Source: Methylobacterium sp. W2
GTDB lineage: Bacteria; Pseudomonadota; Alphaproteobacteria; Rhizobiales; Beijerinckiaceae
Direction: 5' to 3'
DNA: 44,646 bases
Assembly: GCF_020662345.1 (NCBI RefSeq)
Contig: NZ_VMOA01000044.1
Span: forward strand, 1-44,646
The position numbers were made by a program, and so were the translations under genes. The notes below the pieces were generated by a model that saw only the letters and a list, made by a program, of their open reading frames with translations, searched no databases and had not been told where the DNA came from. Shown piece after piece: positions 20,243 through 28,582 of the stretch (position 1 is its first letter; the number at the start of each line of letters is the position of its first letter).

Positions 20243-22268
20243 TACCGACAGCCTCGCGAAGGCTTGGCGGAAGGGGGCGACCCCGACCCCGAACCTCGAT
20301 GTCGTTCAGTGGGCCGAGCGCTACCGCAGGCTGAGCAAGGAATCGTCGAACGGCGGTCGCTTCATCGTCTCTCGGGTCGAAGTGGCCCGCGGCCCGATGC
20401 TCGCGGCGACCGAGCCGGGTGTCAGCGTCATCACTCTGATGGCGTGCACGCAGCTGCTCAAGACGACCGTGATCGAGAATATCCTCGGCCGGTTCATGCA
20501 CATCGATCCGTGCCCAATCCTGGTGGTTCAGCCGAAGGACGACGCGGCCGAGACCTTCTCGAAGGACCGGCTGGCGCCCATGATCCGAGACACGGCGGTC
20601 CTGCGGGAGATCTTCGGGGATTCGAAGTCGCGAGATGCCGGCGCGACCCTGACGCACAAGCAGTTCCCGGGTGGACACATCACCCTCGTCGGCTCGAACA
20701 GCCCGACCAACCTCGCGATGCGGCCGATCCGGCTGCTTACCTGTGATGAGATCGACAAGTATCCACTCTCCGCCGGCGGCGAGGGCTCGCCCATCGACCT
20801 TGCCGAGGAGCGCCAGGCCGAGTTCAAGGCCAACAGCCTGTCGGTGAGGGCCTGTTCGCCCACGGTAGCGGGCCGCAGCGCCATCGAAGCCTCCTATGAG
20901 GAGAGCGATCAGCGCAAAGCCTTCGTCGAATGCCCTGGCTGCCACGGCTGGCACCCCTTGGAATGGGAGCAGGTCCGCTTCGACAAGGATGCGGACGGCA
21001 AGATCCGGGCGGAAACAGCCCGCTACGAGTGCGTGGCCTGCGAACATCCAATGACCGAGCCTCAGCGGCTCGTGGCGTTGCGCAAGATCGAGTGGCGGCA
21101 GACCCGTTCGTTCACATGCTGTGGCGAAAACCAGTCTCCGGAGCGTTGGGCGCCCGAAGCATACGGCGTCCGCAGGGCCCTGTGCATCCATTGCGGCACC
21201 GAGGCGGTGCCGAACGACCATGCAGGGTTCCAGGCGTCGAAGCTCTACGCCCCGAAGCAGACCATTCGCGAGACGGTGGCGAAATTCGCCCGCGCGCTAC
21301 GGCGGGGACCGGAGGCCTTGCGGACCTTCTTCAACACGCAGCTCGCCAGGACGTGGAAGGAAGGCGCCGACGCACCCGACTGGCAGGATGTCTACACCCG
21401 CAAGGGTCGATACCGCAGCGGGACGGTGCCTTTCGGCGGCCTGATCCTGTTCGGCGGTGTCGACGTCCAGAAAGACCGCCTCGAGGCGAGCATCTGGGCC
21501 TTCGGCCGCAACCGCGAGCGCTGGCTCATCGAGCACCGGGTGCTTCCGGGCGACACGAACCGCGCTGAGGTCTGGACCGAACTCGAAGCCCTGTTCTCGG
21601 AGACGTGGCCGCACGAGGGCGGCGCGGAAATGACGGTTCGGGACTGGGGCGTGGATTCCAGCGGCTTCACTGCCGAGGTCTATGCTTTCGTGCGGCGTCA
21701 GGCAGGCCGTCCGGTCCATGCCGTCGACGGTCAGGACAGCTACGCGGCAGCCTTCCTCGGTGTCGGCGCGAAGGATGCGACCCCGGCGGGGAAAAAGCTG
21801 CGCCGCGGCCTGAAAACGATCCGAGTCGGGGCTTCGTTCGCCAAGCAAGAGCTGATGGGGTGCCTGTCCCTGCAGCGCCCGCCGGACGGGCGGCCCTTCC
21901 CGGCCGGCTTCGTCCACCTGCCCGAGGATGTGACCGAAGATCAGGTGAAGCAGCTGACGGCCGAGGAGCTCGTCACGCATGTCACCCGGGGCCGGACGCG
22001 GCGCGAATGGGTGCCGATCGGCGGAAGGCGCAACGAGGTGCTCGACTGCGCCAACTATGCCCGCGGGCTCGCCGCCATGCGCGGCTGGGATCGTTGGCGC
22101 GAAGTGCATTGGCGGGATCTGGAGGCTTCGCTCGGCGTCGAGCGGGGCGGGGTCATCGTCCCGACCGAGATTGAGCAACCGACAGTCGCCGCCGGCTCGC
22201 TAGCGGCCCGGAACCTTCAGCGCGCCGCCGGCCGCCGCAGCAAGGTCCGAAGCAGAACGACGAGGTAG
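20190..22268 (+). CDS. Terminase large subunit, GpA family
   Basis: The 692-residue protein is a lambda gpA-type packaging motor. The ATPase part shows a Walker-A-like ACTQLLKTTVIEN at about residue 85, VVQPKDDAAETFSKDRLAPM, and Walker B LLTCDEIDKY at about 182. Cys pairs follow (ECPGCHGWHPLEW, then YECVACEHP and CIHCG), probably zinc sites. The nuclease part from about 410 shows GGVDVQKDRLEASIWAFGR, WGVDSSGFTAEVYAF and a late ALDCANYARGLAA-like NEVLDCANYARG. It cuts and translocates DNA at cos. The start at 20190 has no clear ribosome site and overlaps TerS, so translation is probably coupled. Confidence 0.95.
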   Translation: MSNSISPSSENPRPSSLDTDSLAKAWRKGATPTPNLDVVQWAERYRRLSKESSNGGRFIVSRVEVARGPMLAATEPGVSVITLMACTQLLKTTVIENILGRFMHIDPCPILVVQPKDDAAETFSKDRLAPMIRDTAVLREIFGDSKSRDAGATLTHKQFPGGHITLVGSNSPTNLAMRPIRLLTCDEIDKYPLSAGGEGSPIDLAEERQAEFKANSLSVRACSPTVAGRSAIEASYEESDQRKAFVECPGCHGWHPLEWEQVRFDKDADGKIRAETARYECVACEHPMTEPQRLVALRKIEWRQTRSFTCCGENQSPERWAPEAYGVRRALCIHCGTEAVPNDHAGFQASKLYAPKQTIRETVAKFARALRRGPEALRTFFNTQLARTWKEGADAPDWQDVYTRKGRYRSGTVPFGGLILFGGVDVQKDRLEASIWAFGRNRERWLIEHRVLPGDTNRAEVWTELEALFSETWPHEGGAEMTVRDWGVDSSGFTAEVYAFVRRQAGRPVHAVDGQDSYAAAFLGVGAKDATPAGKKLRRGLKTIRVGASFAKQELMGCLSLQRPPDGRPFPAGFVHLPEDVTEDQVKQLTAEELVTHVTRGRTRREWVPIGGRRNEVLDCANYARGLAAMRGWDRWREVHWRDLEASLGVERGGVIVPTEIEQPTVAAGSLAARNLQRAAGRRSKVRSRTTR

Positions 22269-22271
22269 CGA

Positions 22272-22520
22272 ATGGCCGACGACCTCGAGAAGCAGATCGC
22301 CGCTCTGCGCAAGCAGATCACGGACATCGATCGGACAATGGCGAGCGGCGTTGAGCGCGTGGAAAGCGCCGATACCGGGAGCGTGGGCTATCGCGACTAC
22401 AGCGACATGCGCCTCATTCGGTCGGACCTGCTGGCGCGTCTCCAGGCTCTGACAAGCTCTACCGTTGGCGCCCCTCGCCGCACCCGGCAGATCGTCACGA
22501 CGAGCCGTAGCGGGTGGTAG
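22272..22520 (+). CDS. gpW-like head-tail joining protein
   Basis: The 82-residue protein starts three bases after TerL, with EKQIAALRKQITDIDRTM as a first helix, then GYRDYSDMRLIRSDLLARLQAL. This is the small helix-hairpin-helix of lambda gpW-type proteins that sit at the portal and stabilise packaged DNA for tail joining. The position between TerL and portal is the lambda order. The C-terminus is basic (RRTRQIVTTSRSGW). Confidence 0.8.
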   Translation: MADDLEKQIAALRKQITDIDRTMASGVERVESADTGSVGYRDYSDMRLIRSDLLARLQALTSSTVGAPRRTRQIVTTSRSGW

Positions 22521-22521
22521 C

Positions 22522-24108
22522 GTGAACAGCTACGGCAACATCACAATCCGCGCGAAAGGCGGCGGTCAGCTTCAGTCGGTGGCGATGGATCTGCCTGCTG
22601 GCTTTGTCGGCGCGTCTGACGCGACGCCCTACGACGTTGCCGGTGGCACCGGGCGCCGGTCGCGAGCATGGCGGGTCGGTAGCTACGGCCCGAACGCGGC
22701 CATCGTCTACGCACTCGACGAGCTACGCCGGAAGTCGCGCGATCAGGCCAGAAAGAACCCCTATGCCGGCGCGGCCGTGGATCGGCTCGTTACGAACATC
22801 ATCGGAACGGGCATCGTGCCGCGCTCTATGGCGGCCCGGCCCGTCGAGGGACTGTCCAAGCCCGCCGCCAAGAAGCGGAAAGCCGAGGACGCAGCCCTCA
22901 GGGCGCAGATACAGAAGCTGTTCCTGGCCTGGACGGACGAGGCCGATAGCATCGGCGCGCACGACTTCTACGGGCTGCAGGCCTTGGCGGTCCGCGGCAC
23001 GATTGAGGGGGGCGAGACCTTCACCCGTCTACGCACTCGCCGGATCGCCGATGGCCTCACTGTGCCGCTGCAGCTGCAGCTTCTTGAGGGCGACCACTGC
23101 CCGCACACCAAGAACGAGCCGGCGAACCGCGTCCGCAGCGGCATCCAGTACGATGCCATAGGCAAGCGCACCGGATATCACCTCTACCGTGAGCATCCCG
23201 GCGACGGCGGGGTCCTGACAGGGGTAGCCGATACGACGCTCGTTCCAGCGGCAGATATCTGCCATCTCTACCGGGCGATGCGGCCGGGCCAGGATCGCGG
23301 AGAGCCTTGGCTCGCCCGCGCATTGCGCACACTCTACGACCTCGACGGCTACCTTGACGCCGAGCTGATCCGTAAGAAGAACGCCGCTCGCCTCGTCGGC
23401 TTCGTGAAGCGTATTCTTGCCGACGGTACTGAAGGACCGCTCGGTACGGATCCTGGCGATGAGGAGGGCGTGGCCACTCTCGATTTCGAGCCTGGCACCA
23501 TTCAGGTGCTGGCCGACGGCGAGGATATGACCTTCAGCGACCCGAAAGACGTCGGGCCGAACTTCGAGATGTTCGTCCGCGAGTCGAAGCGGAGCGTCGC
23601 GGCCGCCTGCGGGCTGCTCTACGAGATCCTGAGCGGTGACTACAGTCAGCTCAACGACCGCACGCTGCGCGCCGCGCTGAACGACTTCCGCCGCGCCGTT
23701 GAGCAGTGGCAGCACCACCTCGTCGTATTTCAGCTGTGCCGACCGATCTGGATCCGCTGGATCGACCTCGCACTCCTCTCCGGTGCGCTTCGGCTGCCGG
23801 AGGGGATGACCCGACAGGATGCCTACGCCGTAAACTGGATCCCGCAGGCCTGGCCGTACATCCACCCTGTCCAAGACGTTCAGGGCAAGACCATGGAGAT
23901 CCAGGCCGGTCTCTCGACGCGCACCCGCAAGGTCGCCGAGGGCGGCTACGACGCCGAAACGGTCGACGCCGAGCAGGCCAGCGACAACGAGCGCGCTGAC
24001 AGCCTGAGCCTGACCTACACCAGCGACGGTCGCCAGAAGGCTGTCGCCGCGAAGGGCGAGCCCACCGAGGCATCGGCCGAAGAGCCCCCGGCCGCCGCCG
24101 GAGACTGA
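22522..24108 (+). CDS. Portal protein, lambda gpB family
   Basis: The 528-residue protein uses the GTG at 22522, one base after the gpW stop; an upstream ATG at 22465 lies inside gpW and is rejected. It shows LDELRRKSRDQARKNPYAG, AVDRLVTNIIGTGI, SIGAHDFYGLQALAVRGTIEGGE, QLLEGDHCP and GLLYEILSGDYSQLNDRTLRAALNDF, the conserved landmarks of lambda-type portals. Twelve copies form the ring at one capsid vertex for DNA passage. The Ala/Glu/Ser-rich C-terminus may be trimmed by the protease encoded next. Confidence 0.95.
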   Translation: MNSYGNITIRAKGGGQLQSVAMDLPAGFVGASDATPYDVAGGTGRRSRAWRVGSYGPNAAIVYALDELRRKSRDQARKNPYAGAAVDRLVTNIIGTGIVPRSMAARPVEGLSKPAAKKRKAEDAALRAQIQKLFLAWTDEADSIGAHDFYGLQALAVRGTIEGGETFTRLRTRRIADGLTVPLQLQLLEGDHCPHTKNEPANRVRSGIQYDAIGKRTGYHLYREHPGDGGVLTGVADTTLVPAADICHLYRAMRPGQDRGEPWLARALRTLYDLDGYLDAELIRKKNAARLVGFVKRILADGTEGPLGTDPGDEEGVATLDFEPGTIQVLADGEDMTFSDPKDVGPNFEMFVRESKRSVAAACGLLYEILSGDYSQLNDRTLRAALNDFRRAVEQWQHHLVVFQLCRPIWIRWIDLALLSGALRLPEGMTRQDAYAVNWIPQAWPYIHPVQDVQGKTMEIQAGLSTRTRKVAEGGYDAETVDAEQASDNERADSLSLTYTSDGRQKAVAAKGEPTEASAEEPPAAAGD

Positions 24109-24128
24109 CCCACCATCACGGAGGCACC

Positions 24129-25274
24129 ATGGCCACTCTGGTCAATGGGAACGAGATCATCCTCACGGGGACGGTCGGCGATCTCTATTGGGACGACTGC
24201 TTCACCTCGGCAGACGTCATCTTCGCCCTGGCCCAGGTCGGTCGCGATCAGGATGTCACGATCCGACTGAACAGCGGCGGCGGCATCGCCACCGAGGGCG
24301 CGGCCATCCATGCGGCCATCGCTGGGCACAAGGGCCGCAAGGTCATCGTGATCGAGGGGATCGCGGCCTCAGCCGCTTCCGTCATCGCCATGGCCGGCGA
24401 CGAAATCGTCATGTCGCTCGGCGCGCTGATGATGGTGCACGACCCCTCGGGCTTCACCTTCGGCACCATCGAAGACCACCAGCTCCAGATCCGGGCTCTG
24501 ACGGCGCTCGCGACCGCCATGGCCGGGATCTACTCCGAGCGCACTGGCAAGACTGTCGCCGAGGCGCGGGCCGACATGCAGGCCGAGATCTGGATGACGC
24601 CCGAGGAGGCTGTCGCCGCCGGCTACGCCGACCGGACGCTGGCGCGCGCCGCCAACGACGACGTCGAGCCTGAGCCGACTGCCTTCGATTACCGCCTCTT
24701 CAGCCACTCGCCGGAGCGCCTCGTCGCCCTGGCCGATCAACGCGCCTGGACGAGGCGCGTCCGTCCCACCGCCGCGACCCCTACCGCCCCTGCCCGCCAG
24801 AAGGAGACTTCCATGACCACCGAGAAGCAGAACGCCGATTCCGCGACGAAGCCCGACACCGCTCCGACTCCCCCGGCTCCCACGCCCGTGGCAACTGTGG
24901 CGCGCTCCGATGCTTCGGAGATCGCGAAGTTCTGCGTCGATGGCGGCGTTCCGGCGATGGCCGCGACCCTCCTCGCCGAAGGCGTCACCGTCGCCCAGGC
25001 GAAGGAGCGCATCGGTGCCGCTGGCGAGGTGAAGAACCTTGTGGCGCTGGCTCGCCGCAAGGACCCGACCATCCCCGAAGACCTCGCCGCCACGATGCTG
25101 GCCGACGGCAAGACCGTCGAGCAAGCGCGTGCGGCCCTCTTCGACAAGCTCGTGGCAGGCGAGGAGCGCACCGCCGTCTCGTCGCACGTCCCTGCGGATG
25201 GAGCCGCCGATCCCGCCTCGCGCATCGTCGCGAACTACCGCGCCGCCACCGGCACCAAGACCAAGGCGGCCTGA
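24129..25274 (+). CDS. ClpP-type prohead protease fused to scaffold
   Basis: The 381-residue protein has an N-terminal S49/ClpP-like serine protease, residues 1-170: IRLNSGGGIATEG oxyanion region, nucleophile Ser81 in GIAASAASVIAMAG, His104 in MMVHDPSG, and a TPEEAVAAGYAD end near 157-168. From about residue 228 the sequence changes to a Pro/Thr linker and a helical scaffold part. As in lambda gpC/Nu3, the whole protein should be built into the prohead, process it and be removed. A ribosome site plus ATG at 24813 allows separate synthesis of the scaffold. Confidence 0.95.
   Translation: MATLVNGNEIILTGTVGDLYWDDCFTSADVIFALAQVGRDQDVTIRLNSGGGIATEGAAIHAAIAGHKGRKVIVIEGIAASAASVIAMAGDEIVMSLGALMMVHDPSGFTFGTIEDHQLQIRALTALATAMAGIYSERTGKTVAEARADMQAEIWMTPEEAVAAGYADRTLARAANDDVEPEPTAFDYRLFSHSPERLVALADQRAWTRRVRPTAATPTAPARQKETSMTTEKQNADSATKPDTAPTPPAPTPVATVARSDASEIAKFCVDGGVPAMAATLLAEGVTVAQAKERIGAAGEVKNLVALARRKDPTIPEDLAATMLADGKTVEQARAALFDKLVAGEERTAVSSHVPADGAADPASRIVANYRAATGTKTKAA
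24813..25274 (+). CDS. Internal scaffold protein (Nu3-like) from in-frame start
   Basis: Within the protease gene an ATG at 24813 is preceded by a perfect AAGGAG (24801-24806) six bases upstream, stronger than needed by chance. It would give 153 residues starting MTTEKQNADSATKPDT, with a Pro-rich head and helical parts (ASEIAKFCVDGGVPAMAATLL, AKERIGAAGEVKNLVALAR). Lambda makes its scaffold Nu3 the same way from the 3' end of gene C. It would guide capsid assembly and be degraded. Confidence 0.8.
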   Translation: MTTEKQNADSATKPDTAPTPPAPTPVATVARSDASEIAKFCVDGGVPAMAATLLAEGVTVAQAKERIGAAGEVKNLVALARRKDPTIPEDLAATMLADGKTVEQARAALFDKLVAGEERTAVSSHVPADGAADPASRIVANYRAATGTKTKAA

Positions 25275-25314
25275 CCTGGCCGCTCCCCTCAACCCCTGAT
25301 TCAGGAGGCCCGTG

Positions 25315-25725
25315 ATGGCCATCACCAATATCCCCTATTCCAACGTCGGCATCGCGGGCTTCGAGACCAATGACGGCTTCGGCCAGGTCGAGCTGTTCAA
25401 CTCGGCGATCCCGCTTCCCGTCACCGAGGACTTCCCTGTCGGTGAAAGCACGACGCTCCCCGCCTTCTCGGTGGTCGGCCTGAACGCCACCGGCAATCTC
25501 GTGCTGGCGCAGACCAGCGGCACGGCCGTCGCGCCGATAGGCGTCACCACCGCACCGGCCGTGACCGGCGCCGGACAGACCGAGCGCATCGCGATCTACC
25601 GCGCCGGCAACTTCAATCCGGACGCGCTGACCTGGCATTCGGACTTCAACACCGACGCCAAGCGTGCCGCCGCGTTCCGCGGCGCGCCGTCCCCCACCAA
25701 CATCGTCATCCGCAAGCGTCTCTGA
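25315..25725 (+). CDS. Head decoration protein (gpD-like)
   Basis: The 136-residue protein starts at the ATG at 25315 behind AGGAGG; a GTG three bases earlier is less likely. It has a short N-terminal arm and a beta-tulip type core: VGESTTLPAFSVVGLNATG, LVLAQTSGTAVAPIGVTTAPA, and AIYRAGNFNPDALTWHSDF. This is the layout of lambda gpD-type capsid-stabilising trimers. It precedes the major capsid gene as in lambda. It would bind the expanded capsid from outside. Confidence 0.85.
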   Translation: MAITNIPYSNVGIAGFETNDGFGQVELFNSAIPLPVTEDFPVGESTTLPAFSVVGLNATGNLVLAQTSGTAVAPIGVTTAPAVTGAGQTERIAIYRAGNFNPDALTWHSDFNTDAKRAAAFRGAPSPTNIVIRKRL

Positions 25726-25752
25726 CGCCAGGACCCAGGAAAGGAACTCGTC

Positions 25753-26802
25753 ATGGCGTTCGACCGCTACGAAATCTGGAACACGCACACGCTTCTCGGG
25801 GTGTACCGGGAGACCGATTCTCCGGCCAATTACTGGCTTGATCTCCTCTTCCCGAACGAGATCTCGTCCACCGACGAGTACATCGACTTCGAGAAGATCC
25901 CGCGGGCCGGGCGCAAGCTCGCTCCCTTCATCGCGCCGCTGGCCCAGGGCCGGCCGATCTACGAGGAGGGCGGCCGCGTCGCTCGCTTCAAGCCGGCCTA
26001 CGTGAAGCCGTCCGATCCCGTGACGCCGTCGCGTGCCCTCACGCGCCGCCCTGGCGCGCTGCTTTCCCCCGGCGATGTCGGCCCCCAGGCGCGGTACGAT
26101 GCCATCAAAGCGGACATCCTCGCCTACCATCGGAATGCCATCGAGCGCCGTTGGGAATGGCTGGCCGCCAAGGCTGCAATCGACGGCGCCGTGACCATCG
26201 ACGGGGACGACTACCCCTCGGTCAGCATCAACTTCGGCCGCGCCGCCGGTCATACCATCGTGCTCGGCGCCGGAACCCGCTGGGGTGATGCAGGTGTGTC
26301 GGTCCTGGATTCCGTCCAGGGCTGGATGGACCTGATGCATGGCGCCGAGTTCGGTGGCGCGCCGAACCGCATCACCGTGGGGACCGCGGCCTGGGCAGTC
26401 GCCCGCAAGGACGAGGCCCTCATGAAGGAGATGGACACCACGCGCCGCGGCAACGACGTGGATATCCGCACCGGCCTCTACGGCACGGGCGAGGCGCGCT
26501 ACGTCGGCACGCTCGGTGCGGGCCTCGAGGTGTGGGTCTACAACGACTATTATAGCCTCGGCGGAACGGTGACGCCCTTCATGTCGCCCAAGGACATCGT
26601 CCTCACCGGCCCCAACGTTCAGGGCTACCGGTGCTTCGGCGCGATCGTCGACGTGAACGCTCAGTTCCAGGCGCTGCCGATCTTCCCCCGCAACTACATC
26701 ATCCCGGGTGACGTCGCGATCGAGCAGATCGTTACCCAGTCGGCGCCCCTCATGGTGCCGGTGAACCCGAACGCTACCCTGAAGGCGACCGTCGTCGCCT
26801 GA
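25753..26802 (+). CDS. Major capsid protein, gpE family
   Basis: The 349-residue protein has AGGAAAGGAA before its ATG. Landmarks of the lambda gpE family are seen: TDSPANYWLDLLFPNE, IDFEKIPRAGRKLAPFI, GRVARFKPAYVKPSDPV, AKAAIDGAVTIDGDDYPS, and YVGTLGAGLEVWVYNDYY near the C-terminal part. It forms the HK97-fold icosahedral shell. Length is normal. It lies between the decoration protein and the head-completion genes. Confidence 0.95.
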   Translation: MAFDRYEIWNTHTLLGVYRETDSPANYWLDLLFPNEISSTDEYIDFEKIPRAGRKLAPFIAPLAQGRPIYEEGGRVARFKPAYVKPSDPVTPSRALTRRPGALLSPGDVGPQARYDAIKADILAYHRNAIERRWEWLAAKAAIDGAVTIDGDDYPSVSINFGRAAGHTIVLGAGTRWGDAGVSVLDSVQGWMDLMHGAEFGGAPNRITVGTAAWAVARKDEALMKEMDTTRRGNDVDIRTGLYGTGEARYVGTLGAGLEVWVYNDYYSLGGTVTPFMSPKDIVLTGPNVQGYRCFGAIVDVNAQFQALPIFPRNYIIPGDVAIEQIVTQSAPLMVPVNPNATLKATVVA

Positions 26803-26833
26803 TCCCCCATACCATTCGAGAGAGGACACGACG

Positions 26834-27103
26834 ATGGCACAGGCCTTCGCAATCGCGACCCTTCATGTCTGCCGCAAGCGGGCGGAGATGAAGGACGGCA
26901 AGGTGGTGACCCCCGCCGATATCGAGGTGGTCCCGGCTGGCAAGATCGCGGACATCTCGGACGAGGACTTCAAGGTCTTCGAGAAGGCCGGCGCCGCCCG
27001 CCGTCCGACCAGGATGGACCGCGCCATGTCCGAAGGCGAGGAGGAGCCGGAGGCGGTCGAGACCGCTGCCGGTCGCGTGACGGCGGCCAAGCCGGCACGG
27101 TGA
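26834..27103 (+). CDS. Small head-region protein, unknown
   Basis: The 89-residue protein begins with a beta-like IATLHVCRKRAEMKDGKVVTP, then IEVVPAGKIADISDEDFKVFEKAGAARRPT and an acidic tail. The middle resembles the short fold seen in small head or neck proteins of lambda-like phages, where FI-like proteins assist packaging, but no family is certain. The stop overlaps the next ATG (TGATG), so translation is coupled. Needed position: between capsid and neck genes. Confidence 0.7.
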   Translation: MAQAFAIATLHVCRKRAEMKDGKVVTPADIEVVPAGKIADISDEDFKVFEKAGAARRPTRMDRAMSEGEEEPEAVETAAGRVTAAKPAR

Positions 27104-27471
27104 TGGACGCGTTCGCAATGGGCGTCGATGCCATCTTCGACGACCCGAACCTTGCGATCGATGCGATCTGGCGCGCGGGCGGCGGCTCCGATGGGGTCCC
27201 CGTCCGCGTGATCAGGAAGTCGCCAGAGGCCATCGTCGGTCTCGGAGACAATCGGTACGACCTCAACGCCATGCTGATCGACATCCGCCTCTCCGAGGTC
27301 GCTGCGCCGGCTAAGGGCGATGCTGTCGACCTCCTCGACGACGATGGCGAACTCACCGAGACGCTGCTCGTCATCGGCATGGGCAAGATCGACACCCGGC
27401 GGCTCGTACGCACCTGCGAGGTGTCGGCCGTCCAGCCCGACGACCCGGACGAGGATCCGGACGAGCCGTGA
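27103..27471 (+). CDS. Head-tail connector protein (FII-like)
   Basis: The 122-residue protein starts at the ATG at 27103. It reads MDAFAMGVDAIFDDPNLAID, then AIWRAGGGSDGVPVRVIRKSPEA, then NAMLIDIRLSEVAAPAKGD. Short beta-rich proteins of this kind, with a MDAIF-x-D start and a VRVI strand, are stopper or connector proteins of siphophages such as lambda FII. It should join the head to the tail. Its acidic C-terminus (DDPDEDPDEP) overlaps the next GTG start. Confidence 0.75.
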   Translation: MDAFAMGVDAIFDDPNLAIDAIWRAGGGSDGVPVRVIRKSPEAIVGLGDNRYDLNAMLIDIRLSEVAAPAKGDAVDLLDDDGELTETLLVIGMGKIDTRRLVRTCEVSAVQPDDPDEDPDEP

Positions 27472-28133
27472 GATACCGCGCCACCGTCCCCGACATCCGG
27501 CAGGCGCTGTTCGGCGCGGAGGTCCAGATCGCCAAGTCGGTCACGACGGCGATGAAGCAGGTCACCGACGGCCTGAAGCAGGATCTGCGCGCCGACGTCA
27601 CCGAATCCGGCCTCGGCCAGCGCCTCGCGAACACCTGGCGCGGTCAGACTTTCCCGAAGACCGGTGAGAGCGTCGACGCTGCCGCCTACGTCAGCACGAA
27701 CGCCCCGAAACTCATCGACGCCTTCGACCGCGGCGCGACCATCGTCGCGAACGGCCGGAAGTACCTCGCCATTCCAACGCCTGACGCCGGTGTCCGTCAG
27801 GTCTCGAAGCGCCGCGCGAAGGGTTCGACCGACAACACCCTCAGCCCAGCATCTTGGGAGCGAGAGACCGGCATCAAGCTCCGCTTCGTCCCGAGCCGTT
27901 CCGGCGGCGTGCTCGTCGCCGACGCCTTCTACCGGCGTCAGGCGCGACGCTACCAGGGCCGGAAGTCGTTCCGCCCGATCAAGGAGACCGGCCCCGAGAA
28001 GGGCCGCAAGTTCGTCGTGATCTTTATCCTGGTCAAGCAGGTGAAGCTGCGGAAGCGCTTCGACATCGATGCCACCGCCAAACGCTGGGCCGACCGCATC
28101 CCGGGCGCCATCGCAGCCAACTGGACGCCCTGA
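27468..28133 (+). CDS. Neck/tail minor protein (DUF6441-like)
   Basis: The 221-residue protein has a GTG start overlapping the preceding stop. It begins YRATVPDIRQALFGAEVQIAKS, then QVTDGLKQDLRADVTESGLGQRLANTWR, and has a loop YLAIPTPDAGVR and a conserved LSPASWERETGIKLRFVPS. The last part FVVIFILVKQVKLRKRFDID closes the fold. It is in the lambda Z position and resembles tail-completion proteins annotated DUF6441 in rhizobial prophages; the name is by recall. Confidence 0.7.
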   Translation: MRYRATVPDIRQALFGAEVQIAKSVTTAMKQVTDGLKQDLRADVTESGLGQRLANTWRGQTFPKTGESVDAAAYVSTNAPKLIDAFDRGATIVANGRKYLAIPTPDAGVRQVSKRRAKGSTDNTLSPASWERETGIKLRFVPSRSGGVLVADAFYRRQARRYQGRKSFRPIKETGPEKGRKFVVIFILVKQVKLRKRFDIDATAKRWADRIPGAIAANWTP

Positions 28134-28567
28134 TGCCGAGCAAGCGCGAACAGGTGATCCAGGCCGTCGCGGCGCTGGTGAAGGCCGCTCTCCCGAAGGC
28201 GTCTCACTTTCGCAACGAGGTGAAACAGCAAACGATTCCGGCCGGCGGTTACGCCAACGTCGATGACGGCGACCCGGGCGAGCCCGATGTGACGCTGAAC
28301 CCGACCACTTGGATCTACGAGCACGAGATCCCGCTCGAGTTCGCGGCCAACGCCACCAAGACCGTCTCCGCCGAGGTCCGCCTCGACCGAATGCTGCAGG
28401 CGGTCGGTGCTGCCGTCGCCGCAGATCGGACGCTCGGCGGCCTCTGCGATTACGTGATGGTTCAAGCGGCCGTCACCGAACCCCTTACCGCAGACGGTGC
28501 GCCCGTCTCCCGGTCCGCCCTGGTCGGCCTCGTCGCCGTCTACGGCACCACTGATCCCCTGAACTGA
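28133..28567 (+). CDS. Tail terminator-like protein (gpU position)
   Basis: The 144-residue protein starts at the ATG at 28133 with a TGATG overlap. It reads KREQVIQAVAALVKAALPKASHFRN, then NPTTWIYEHEIPLEFAANATKTVSAEVRLDRMLQAVGAAVAADRTLGGLCDYVMVQ, here quoted for position only in parts: YEHEIPLEF, RLDRMLQAVGAAV, LGGLCDYVMV. The mixed fold with a helix after LDRMLQ is typical of siphophage tail terminators such as gpU. It would cap the tail tube. Confidence 0.7.
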   Translation: MPSKREQVIQAVAALVKAALPKASHFRNEVKQQTIPAGGYANVDDGDPGEPDVTLNPTTWIYEHEIPLEFAANATKTVSAEVRLDRMLQAVGAAVAADRTLGGLCDYVMVQAAVTEPLTADGAPVSRSALVGLVAVYGTTDPLN

Positions 28568-28582
28568 ACCGAGGAGACGACC

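Noticed and set aside
24985..26829. 614-codon minus-strand frame opposite protease and capsid genes
   Set aside because: Shadow of high-GC coding sequence; Arg/Gly/Val-rich without domains, and the plus strand encodes clear structural proteins.
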